A stretch of DNA of 5,990 nt from Thermodesulfobacteriota bacterium. Its GTDB lineage: Bacteria > Desulfobacterota > RBG-13-43-22. Of this stretch, positions 1 through 4,902 are shown in pieces. Within the stretch, counting starts at the first letter, position 1. Each line of letters opens with the position of its first letter. Position numbers and translations under genes: made by a program. The DNA lies in contig JALOOY010000316.1 in the NCBI GenBank assembly GCA_025454185.1, positions 1 to 5,990 of the forward strand, read 5' to 3'. The notes beneath the pieces were generated by a model. That model saw nothing but the letters and a program-made list of their open reading frames with translations. It was not told the DNA's origin and did not search any database.

Positions 1-49
1 GTCCACCTGAATTCGATGTTCGATGTTCGTCTTTGTTTTCGTACTGAAG
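1..49. repeat. Short tandem heptamer (TTCGATG) repeat, probable edge of a dispersed intergenic repeat
   Basis: Positions 12-18 and 19-25 are two exact copies of TTCGATG, followed by a partial third copy (TTCGTC, 26-31). It lies just downstream of the stop codon of the minus-strand SYLF gene. Similar runs, which translate to 'FDVR'-like peptides, are familiar from intergenic regions of several deltaproteobacterial genomes; that recollection is the only basis for calling it dispersed. I see no hairpin with a T-run here, so a terminator for the SYLF gene is not evident in the 49 bases available. The window starts here, so the full extent of the repeat is unknown. Confidence 0.4.
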
Positions 50-760
50 CTATTTCTCTCCTGTCGCCTTGGTGATCTCCTCGAGCAGTCCTTGGGCATG
101 AGCATTGGTCGCCCGGCCGCCGATCAGGATCTGGGAAGGAGAAAGTTTCTTCCCGTAATACGCCTCGTTATAGGCACCCCGTACCTTGACCACCGCCCCC
201 TCCAGGGATACCCCGCCGAAGAGGCCCTTGGAACGGGAAAAGCTGAGGATGTCCGCGCTCAGGTTGGCGGTCTCGGCCGCCACCCCGCCGCCCACGGGGC
301 CGGCGGCGATCCCCACGTCGGCGCCCAGCTTGAAGTTGGTCTTCATGAAAGATTTTACGCCTCGCTCGGTCATGATCAGGAGCACCACCTCCGAGGCCTC
401 TCCGCCGGCCTGGATGCCGAAGCTGGCTCCGCCCAGGGTGTAGAAAGCCGGGCCCATCCATTTCCCGGTATTTTTATCCTTGATCAGCAGGACCCCGCTG
501 CCTCCGGAGACGCCCACCACAAAGGCCCCCTTGAGCAGAGAGGGGGTGATGTACAGGCCCTGGGCTTTTTTGATCAGGTTCTGGAATTCCTTGTTGGCGG
601 GATCGGTCATGAAGGCTTCCAGGGAATAACGGCTGTTTTCCACCACTTTTTTAGCCTCCAGAGCCGGGGTGGCGGCCCAGGAATGGGTGAAGGCGCCCAT
701 GATCACGAAGATCGATACCGATAACAGGGAAAACAATGCGACAACAGACCGGGTTTTCAT
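50..760 (-). CDS. Secreted SYLF-domain (Ysc84/DUF500) lipid-binding family protein
   Basis: This gene encodes 236 residues. An N-terminal signal peptide is visible: MKTR, a hydrophobic core at about residues 6-24, and a likely cleavage near residue 30 (SWAA|TP). The mature protein is therefore probably periplasmic or envelope-associated. The rest is a SYLF domain: a helical N-terminal part (about 33-70), then a glycine-rich beta part with the family signatures GGASFGIQAGGE (110-121) and SRSKGLFGGVSLEG (175-188), and the family's usual 'NEAYYGK' near 198-204. SYLF domains bind phospholipids in characterised homologues, and bacterial members are often small secreted proteins of unknown role; no enzyme activity is expected. 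The start at 760 is preferred over the in-frame ATG at 928 because it has an AGGAGGA ribosome binding site (764-770, reverse strand) and begins a proper signal peptide. The 56-residue upstream extension is translated repeat DNA. The gene stands alone, with the divergent MATE gene on its upstream side. The family call is firm; the cellular function is unknown. Confidence 0.93.
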   Translation of the reverse strand: MKTRSVVALFSLLSVSIFVIMGAFTHSWAATPALEAKKVVENSRYSLEAFMTDPANKEFQNLIKKAQGLYITPSLLKGAFVVGVSGGSGVLLIKDKNTGKWMGPAFYTLGGASFGIQAGGEASEVVLLIMTERGVKSFMKTNFKLGADVGIAAGPVGGGVAAETANLSADILSFSRSKGLFGGVSLEGAVVKVRGAYNEAYYGKKLSPSQILIGGRATNAHAQGLLEEITKATGEK

Positions 761-763
761 AAA

Positions 764-770
764 TCCTCCT
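764..770 (-). promoter_or_regulatory. Ribosome binding site of the SYLF gene
   Basis: On the reverse strand this reads AGGAGGA, three bases before the ATT that precedes the ATG at 760. It is a near-perfect Shine-Dalgarno sequence at a usable distance. It settles the start choice against the longer open frame that begins at 928. Confidence 0.8.
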
Positions 771-790
771 TGTGCAATGGGTTGGGGAAA

Positions 791-819
791 GATATAAATA
801 AAAAAATTCTTTGAGGCAA
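791..819 (-). promoter_or_regulatory. Possible sigma70-like promoter of the SYLF gene
   Basis: On the reverse strand, TTGCCT (819-814) is followed after 17 bases by TATATC (796-791). Each box matches the sigma70 consensus at four of six positions. The stretch between them is AT-rich, unlike the surrounding DNA, and transcription would start near 784, giving a leader of about 24 bases. This is pattern matching only; AT-rich DNA gives such matches by chance. Confidence 0.3.
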
Positions 820-841
820 AAGTTGGTTTTCTGAACAGTCT

Positions 842-912
842 GTCATCCCGGCGTAGGCCTGGATCCAGTCCCGCCTCCGGCGGGATGGATGCTGGATCAA
901 GTCCAGCCTGAC
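842..912. repeat. 71-bp REP-like dispersed repeat with nested dyads
   Basis: The element begins GTCATCCCGG and ends CCTGAC, so its tips are inverted (GTCA/TGAC). Inside are a perfect 6-bp stem with a 3-base loop (CCCGCC 870-875, GGCGGG 879-884) and a second stem (CTGGA 892-896, TCCAG 902-906). Translated on the reverse strand it gives 'PEAGLDPGLRRDD', a peptide string well known from spurious ORF extensions over intergenic repeats in proteobacterial genomes. It lies between the divergent SYLF and MATE genes, upstream of the putative SYLF promoter. It could be a REP/MITE-type element or a stable transcript hairpin. No second copy occurs in this window, so dispersal is inferred from the recognisable motif. 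Confidence 0.7.
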
Positions 913-1123
913 GGGTACGCAACGCCACCCTTTTTAAATTTTACGCCTATGGGCCTGCGGCGGTACGCCAAAGAAAAACCACTTTCAATATTATTATATG
1001 TTACCGTTTGATTATTTTAATTCTCACCGGCCGAAAGTCAATAGAATTGGAGTCCGGCACTCCCTTACCCCGGACAAAAGGGTTTTTTACTTTGGCTGTA
1101 TTACCTGCTGATTATTGACCCCA
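913..1123. other. Intergenic region upstream of the MATE gene
   Basis: This stretch has no credible gene. The first part (about 913-975) is GC-rich with short echoes of GTACGC (915-920 and near 964). Positions about 980-1025 are strongly AT-rich and contain TATTATATG (992-1000), the most likely place for the MATE promoter, but I cannot assign a convincing -35/-10 pair. The last part, 1052-1088, holds two competing hairpins, listed separately. A tiny open frame of about 21 codons starting with the ATG at 949 has no ribosome binding site and is not called. The ATG at 1124 also lacks a Shine-Dalgarno sequence. Confidence 0.5.
1052..1088 (+). promoter_or_regulatory. Possible attenuator: two overlapping hairpins and a T-run before the MATE gene
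   Basis: GTCCGG (1052-1057) can pair with CCGGAC (1070-1075) around a 12-base loop. Alternatively CCCTT (1062-1066) can pair with AAGGG (1078-1082), and that second stem is followed immediately by six Ts (1083-1088). The two stems interleave, so only one can form at a time, which is the geometry of an antiterminator/terminator pair. The second stem is only 5 bp, so as a terminator it would be weak. I do not recognise a known riboswitch class here. The run ends 35 bases before the ATG at 1124. Confidence 0.25.
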
Positions 1124-2461
1124 ATGCCCTATACTTTCCGTTCCACACTACAAGCCACGCTGACCGGGAATCCCTATCGCAGCATCTGGGAAAACGCCTG
1201 GCCCATGCTTCTGATCATGGTCTGCAATTTCCTGGTAGGGGTCACCGACGTCTACGTGGCGGGCCTGATCGGCTCCAAAATCCAGGCCGCCATCGGGTAT
1301 ATTGCCCAGCTTTATTTCCTGCTCATCATCCTGGCCAATGCCATCGGGATCGGCACGGTTTCCCTCGTTTCGCAGGCCAGCGGGGCCGAAAAACCCGGGG
1401 AACTGCTCCACATGGCCCAACAATCCCTCCTCTTCGGAATTCTGACGGCCCTGGTGCTCAGCCTGGGCGGAATTACGGCCCCGCAGTGGATCGTGCGGGC
1501 CGGCGGTTTCCCGGCGGAAATTCAGGATATCGCCATCCTTTACTTGCGCATTTTTGCCCTGGCCCTGGGGCCCAATTATTTTCTGATCATCTCCGGCGCC
1601 GTTTTCCGGGCCCGGGGGGAGCCTTTGAAGCCCCTCTTGGTCATGACCGTCGTCAGCGGGCTGAATATTTTCCTGGATTTCGCCCTGGTCTTCGGGTACG
1701 GCCCTTTCCCGGAATGGGGGTATCCGGGAATCGCCCTGGCCACGGCGATTTCTTTCCTGGTAGGCACCCTGCTCACCTTTCTCCTGTTAGGGCATCCCGC
1801 CTGGCGTCCGGTTTTCCGCCCCCCCTTCCGGCTCGACGGGCAGTACATTCGGGTCCTGTTTTCCCGGAGCTGGCCGGCGGCCCTGTTGCAGCTCTCCTGG
1901 AACGCCGGCAGTGTAGTGCTCTACAACTTGCTGGGGCGCATGGGCGGGGAGAACATTACCGCCCTGGCGGCCTTTGCCAACGGTCTGCGCCTGGAGGCCA
2001 TCATCTATCTGCCGGCCTTTGCCCTCCATATGGCGGCGTCGGTCATGGTGGGGCAGAATTTGGGCGCGGGACTGGCCGACCGGGCCGCCCGCCTGGCCTG
2101 GCGGACTGCCGGTGTGGGGGCCCTGGCGCTGGGGCTGCTGGCGGCGGTCATCTACGGCCTGGCGGAGGTTCTCTCCGGGTTATTGACCAGCGACCCCCTG
2201 GTCCTTCGCGAAACCGTGCGTTACCTGAAAATCAATATGTACGCGGAACCTTTCATGGCCGTCAGTCTGGCCTTGTCAGGCAGCTTCATGGGGGCCGGTG
2301 ACGCCCGGACCCCCCTGTACGTCATTTCGGCGGCCATGTGGCTGGTCCGCCTGCCCCTGGCCTGGCTGCTGGCCTTCCCCCTGGCCCTGGGGCCCACCGG
2401 CATCTGGCTGGCCGCCTGGCGGTTTAAAGCGGGAAAGTGGAGGCCGGCGGGAAAAGAGTGA
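1124..2461 (+). CDS. MATE-family multidrug/toxin efflux transporter with shortened C-terminus
   Basis: The product is a 445-residue inner-membrane protein of the MATE family, which exports drugs or metabolites in exchange for Na+ or H+. Helix 1 starts with the typical NAWPMLLIMVCNFLVGVTDVYVAG (about 24-47). Paired helices follow at about 56-82, 98-120, 134-162, 168-192 and 200-222; a linker of about 225-240 then joins the second half. The internal repeat appears as 'SRSWPAALLQLSWNAGSVVLYNLLG' (247-271) and 'LPAFALHMAASVMVGQNLGAG' (296-315), with 'SGSFMGAGDARTP' at 385-397. The C-terminus is odd: after helix 11 and GPTGIWLA (423-430) the chain passes directly to AWRFKAGKWR (431-440). Most of helix 12 is missing, with no shift in frame. 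ATG 1124 is chosen; a TTG three codons earlier (1115) is possible, and a stop at 1109 limits the frame. Neither start has a clear ribosome binding site. Substrate is unknown. The gene is convergent with the lipoprotein gene, 23 bp away. Confidence 0.92.
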   Translation: MPYTFRSTLQATLTGNPYRSIWENAWPMLLIMVCNFLVGVTDVYVAGLIGSKIQAAIGYIAQLYFLLIILANAIGIGTVSLVSQASGAEKPGELLHMAQQSLLFGILTALVLSLGGITAPQWIVRAGGFPAEIQDIAILYLRIFALALGPNYFLIISGAVFRARGEPLKPLLVMTVVSGLNIFLDFALVFGYGPFPEWGYPGIALATAISFLVGTLLTFLLLGHPAWRPVFRPPFRLDGQYIRVLFSRSWPAALLQLSWNAGSVVLYNLLGRMGGENITALAAFANGLRLEAIIYLPAFALHMAASVMVGQNLGAGLADRAARLAWRTAGVGALALGLLAAVIYGLAEVLSGLLTSDPLVLRETVRYLKINMYAEPFMAVSLALSGSFMGAGDARTPLYVISAAMWLVRLPLAWLLAFPLALGPTGIWLAAWRFKAGKWRPAGKE

Positions 2462-2489
2462 AAGGAGACCGTCCGGGGGCCGCTTTAAA
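2423..2489. repeat. 10-bp inverted repeat across the convergent gene ends
   Basis: TTTAAAGCGG (2423-2432) and CCGCTTTAAA (2480-2489) are a perfect inverted pair separated by 47 bases. The left arm lies in the last codons of the MATE gene; the right arm covers the stop codon of the lipoprotein gene. In RNA from either strand the arms could pair, but there is no T-run after either side, so this is not a standard intrinsic terminator. TTTAAA is itself a palindrome, which makes the match less surprising. No better terminator is visible between the two genes. Confidence 0.3.
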
Positions 2490-3330
2490 GATCATGGGTC
2501 GGTTCGGCTTTTTCCTGCAGCCATACTTCGTTTTTGATCCAGAACTCGGACAGCTTCTTCAATTCACCCGTGCCCTGAATTATTTTCAGGAAATTCTCGG
2601 TCCAGTTGATCAGCAGGGGGTCGGTCCCCGGCAGGGCGATTCCCAGCGGTTCAAAGGTAAATGTTTTCAGGGAAGTCAGCAGTCCCCGGTTCGGATGACG
2701 GGCCAGGGCTAAAAGGCAGGTCAGCAGGTCGGCGATCAGGGCGTCCGCCTTGTCTTCCAATACCAGGTTGACGGCTTCATCGTAATCCCGGGCCGGGATC
2801 ATGCGGGCTTTGGGGATTATCTTTTCGGCAAAAAATTGACTGTTGGAGCCTTTCAAAAAGGTCAGGGAGGTCTGCGGGCTGTCTATGTCGCAGAGTTCTT
2901 GACATTTAGCGATATGATCGGCCTTGGTCAGCAACGACTTGCCGGTTACGAAATAGGGTCCCACAAAGGCCATCTGCAGGTTACGTTTCGGGGTCATGGT
3001 CATGCCGGACATGACCATGTCCACCCGCCCGGACTCCAGGGCCGGGAAAAGCTCGTAAAAATCCATCAGCTCGATTTTTAGGGCTACCCCCATGGCACCG
3101 GCCATGGCCCGGGCCAGCGCCGGTTCCAGGCCGATGAGAACCCCCTCCTTACTTTTCATGTTGAGCGGGGGCTGTTTGCCGGTCATGCCCACCACCAGCT
3201 CGTTTTTTCGCAGGATTTTTTGAAAATCCGAAAGTGCGGTGCCGGCGCCGGCGCTTCCGGGGTCATGGGCACAGCCCGCAGCCAGAACCAGGATACAGAA
3301 TAGGGCGCCCGCCCTGTGTGCTATTTTCAT
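2485..3330 (-). CDS. Lipoprotein, amino-acid-type extracellular solute-binding protein (SBP_bac_3 family)
   Basis: The product has 281 residues. A lipoprotein signal is clear: MKIAHR, a hydrophobic core, and the lipobox LAAGC with the acceptor Cys at 20, so it should be membrane-anchored in the periplasm. From about 36 to 275 it matches the family-3 binding-protein fold: ELVVGMTGKQPPLNM (44-58), GLEPALARAMAGAMG (67-81) in place of the usual GFDVDLA-type helix, ALESGRVDMVMSGMTMTPKR (97-116) with the Arg that normally holds the ligand carboxylate, and ADALIADLL (195-203) with an Asp (201) that often binds the amino group. These proteins bind polar amino acids, opines or related compounds. Cys143 and Cys147 (CQELC) could form a disulfide. 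No permease, ATPase or sensor gene is next to it here, so it may be an orphan receptor. The start at 3330 has AGGGGGAG upstream; an ATG at 3351 with GGGGAGGG four bases before it would add seven residues and cannot be excluded. Confidence 0.9.
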   Translation of the reverse strand: MKIAHRAGALFCILVLAAGCAHDPGSAGAGTALSDFQKILRKNELVVGMTGKQPPLNMKSKEGVLIGLEPALARAMAGAMGVALKIELMDFYELFPALESGRVDMVMSGMTMTPKRNLQMAFVGPYFVTGKSLLTKADHIAKCQELCDIDSPQTSLTFLKGSNSQFFAEKIIPKARMIPARDYDEAVNLVLEDKADALIADLLTCLLALARHPNRGLLTSLKTFTFEPLGIALPGTDPLLINWTENFLKIIQGTGELKKLSEFWIKNEVWLQEKAEPTHDL

Positions 3331-3337
3331 TAATCGG

Positions 3338-3346
3338 TCTCCCCCT
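3338..3346 (-). promoter_or_regulatory. Ribosome binding site of the lipoprotein gene (start at 3330)
   Basis: The reverse strand reads AGGGGGAGA here, seven bases before the ATG at 3330. A second purine-rich run, GGGGAGGG on the reverse strand (3363-3356), sits only four bases before the alternative ATG at 3351. Both sites are usable. I prefer the inner start because it gives a compact 20-residue lipoprotein signal without the acidic residue in MSGGDRL. Confidence 0.55.
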
Positions 3347-3363
3347 GACATTCGGCCCTCCCC

Positions 3364-3387
3364 AAAAACAATTTATATATTGTTTTT
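3364..3387. promoter_or_regulatory. AT-rich 9-bp inverted repeat, candidate operator in a divergent promoter region
   Basis: AAAAACAAT (3364-3372) and ATTGTTTTT (3379-3387) are perfect inverted arms around the 6-base centre TTATAT. It sits in the 105-126 bp between the divergent lipoprotein and MFS genes, which is far more AT-rich than its surroundings. On the plus strand the T-run continues to 3390. An operator for a dimeric regulator is one reading; a weak AT-only hairpin is another. No regulator gene is present in the window, so the binding partner is unknown. Confidence 0.4.
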
Positions 3388-3391
3388 TTTA

Positions 3392-3420
3392 AGAATAACG
3401 AATAAACCTGAATTAAGCAA
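3392..3420 (-). promoter_or_regulatory. Possible promoter of the lipoprotein gene
   Basis: On the reverse strand TTGCTT (3420-3415) is followed, after exactly 17 bases, by TATTCT (3397-3392). Transcription would start near 3385, inside the inverted repeat at 3364-3387, so a protein bound to that repeat would block this promoter. The box matches are modest (three and four of six). I see no comparable promoter pair for the MFS gene on the plus strand. Confidence 0.28.
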
Positions 3421-3456
3421 CACTAAGACGGCCTCTTCATAAACCCGTCCTATCCA

Positions 3457-4809
3457 ATGATGGCGACCGTGTCCAAACCCAAATCATCAAACTACAGGCC
3501 GAGGCCCCCATTGCCCCATAAACCGGATCGGCCCTTTTACGGCTGGCGGATCATCTGGGGGGGGACGGCCATCCTCTTCGTTTCTTCCGGGATCGGGTTT
3601 TACGGCCATGGGGCCATATTGGACCCGCTGCAGGTCCAGTACGGCTGGTCCAAAGGCGCCATCTCCGCCGCCGTAACCATGTACTTCGCCGTTTCCGGTC
3701 TTATGGGCATGGTGGTGGGCCGGCTGATCGACCGGTTCGGCCCCCGGCCTGTTCTGATTTGGGGATCGTCCACCATCGGGATCGGGTTTTTTCTGCTTGG
3801 CCGGGTGACGGAGCTCTGGCAGTTTTTTGCCGTGTACCTGCTCATGGCTATCGGCTGGACCGGCACTTCCCTGATCCCGGTCAATACCCTGATCGCCAAC
3901 TGGTTCATACGCCGCCGGGGCTACGCCCTGGGGATCACCATGACCGGCCTGAGCCTGGGAGGCATGGTGCTGGTGCCGTTCTCCGTTTATTTGACGTCCC
4001 ATGGGGGGCTGTCGACCTCCCTGCCGATCCTGGGCGCGATTTTTTGGGTGGTGGTCATTCCCATCGCCCTGCTGGTCGTGAAATCCCGGCCGTCGGATAT
4101 CGGCCAGTTCCCCGATGGGGACCGGTCCCTCCCGGAGAACCGCAAGGCCCGGGGGGACCGGGTCTCCTACGCTTCTCAGATCAGGGTCTGGGGCCGGGCC
4201 GAGGCCCTGCGAACCCGGTCCTTCTGGGCCATCGTAACCGCCTTTTTACTGGCCCTGAGCGGCCAGATCGCCTTCCTGGTCCACCAGGTTTCCTTTTTGA
4301 GCCAGACCCTGGGCGCTTCCGGGGCGGCCGCGGCCGTCAGTCTGACGACCGGGGCCAGCATCATCGGCCGTCTTTTCCTGGGCCCCCTGGCCGACCGCTC
4401 CGACAAGCGCTACCTGACCATGTTTTGTTTTCTGGTGCAGGGCGGGGCCGTTTTACTCATGGCCTATTACCGCCAGGAAGCCGTCCTTTACCTGGGCACG
4501 CTGGCCTTCGGGCTGACCATGGGGGGGATCGTCATGATGCAGTCGCTGCTGATCGGCGAGTGCTTCGGCATGGTTTCCTTCGGTACGGTCTCCGGCCTTT
4601 CCGGCTTGTTCTCCATGACCGGCGCTGCCTTCGGCCCCCTGCTGGCCGGGTTGATCTTCGATGCGACCCAGGATTACCGGATCGCCTTTACCCTGTTCGC
4701 CGGAGCCAGCCTGCTGGCCACGGCGGCAGTTTTCTTTGCCCGTCCTCCGGAAAGAATGGTCGCGGAAAAAGAAAAACCCCGGTCCCGGACAGGATCCGGG
4801 GGAGCCTAA
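3457..4809 (+). CDS. Major facilitator superfamily transporter, OFA/MCT-like
   Basis: The product is a 450-residue inner-membrane carrier with 12 predicted helices in two halves. A 25-residue basic, proline-rich N-terminal tail leads to FYGWRIIWGG (27-36), the typical opening of the oxalate/formate-antiporter and monocarboxylate-transporter-like branch. YGWSKGAIS (62-70) precedes helix 2. The MFS signature loop GRLIDRFGPR (88-97) lies between helices 2 and 3 and its counterpart GPLADRSDKR (309-318) between helices 8 and 9. Helix 4 begins near NTLIANWFIRRRG (143-155), where family members usually have a 'NWF..RRG' string. The cytoplasmic middle loop is about 209-252 and carries 'PSDIGQFPDG', another common feature of this branch. 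Members of this group often move small organic acids; the actual substrate cannot be read from the sequence. ATG 3457 is used, with a second ATG at 3460; no Shine-Dalgarno sequence is visible before either. Downstream, a LivK-like gene follows on the same strand after 93 bp. Confidence 0.92.
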   Translation: MMATVSKPKSSNYRPRPPLPHKPDRPFYGWRIIWGGTAILFVSSGIGFYGHGAILDPLQVQYGWSKGAISAAVTMYFAVSGLMGMVVGRLIDRFGPRPVLIWGSSTIGIGFFLLGRVTELWQFFAVYLLMAIGWTGTSLIPVNTLIANWFIRRRGYALGITMTGLSLGGMVLVPFSVYLTSHGGLSTSLPILGAIFWVVVIPIALLVVKSRPSDIGQFPDGDRSLPENRKARGDRVSYASQIRVWGRAEALRTRSFWAIVTAFLLALSGQIAFLVHQVSFLSQTLGASGAAAAVSLTTGASIIGRLFLGPLADRSDKRYLTMFCFLVQGGAVLLMAYYRQEAVLYLGTLAFGLTMGGIVMMQSLLIGECFGMVSFGTVSGLSGLFSMTGAAFGPLLAGLIFDATQDYRIAFTLFAGASLLATAAVFFARPPERMVAEKEKPRSRTGSGGA

Positions 4810-4902
4810 TTTGCCTGTTTCGATTCCCTGTCAGTCATGGTGTCAGATGGTGGTGCGCTATTCCGGGATGCAGCAGTAAAAAAAACAAAAGGAGGATTAG
4901 AG
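4810..4902 (+). promoter_or_regulatory. MFS-LivK intergenic spacer with strong ribosome binding site
   Basis: The spacer is 93 bp. It ends in an A-rich run (about 4877-4890) and GGAGG (4891-4895), seven bases before the ATG at 4903, a strong Shine-Dalgarno sequence. No terminator with a T-run follows the MFS stop codon, so read-through from the MFS gene into the binding-protein gene is possible. No convincing separate promoter is visible. Confidence 0.6.

Noticed and set aside
23..724. 233-codon plus-strand open frame opposite the SYLF gene
   Set aside because: It is antisense to a well-supported SYLF gene and has no recognisable domain or ribosome binding site; composition effect.
761..928. 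In-frame ATG at 928 as start of the SYLF protein
   Set aside because: The added residues are translated repeat DNA and would bury the signal peptide; the start at 760 has a strong ribosome binding site.
949..1014. Small open frame of about 21 codons starting at the ATG at 949
   Set aside because: No ribosome binding site, no recognisable product, and it crosses the AT-rich putative promoter region.
1486..2301. 271-codon plus-strand open frame inside the MATE gene
   Set aside because: It lies in a second frame of a recognised transporter and gives a Gly/Arg/Pro-rich product typical of shadow frames.
4777..4801. Hairpin near the end of the MFS gene (CCCCGG 4777-4782 with CCGGGG 4796-4801) as a terminator
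   Set aside because: It lies inside the coding sequence and no T-run follows; a chance dyad in GC-rich DNA is more likely.
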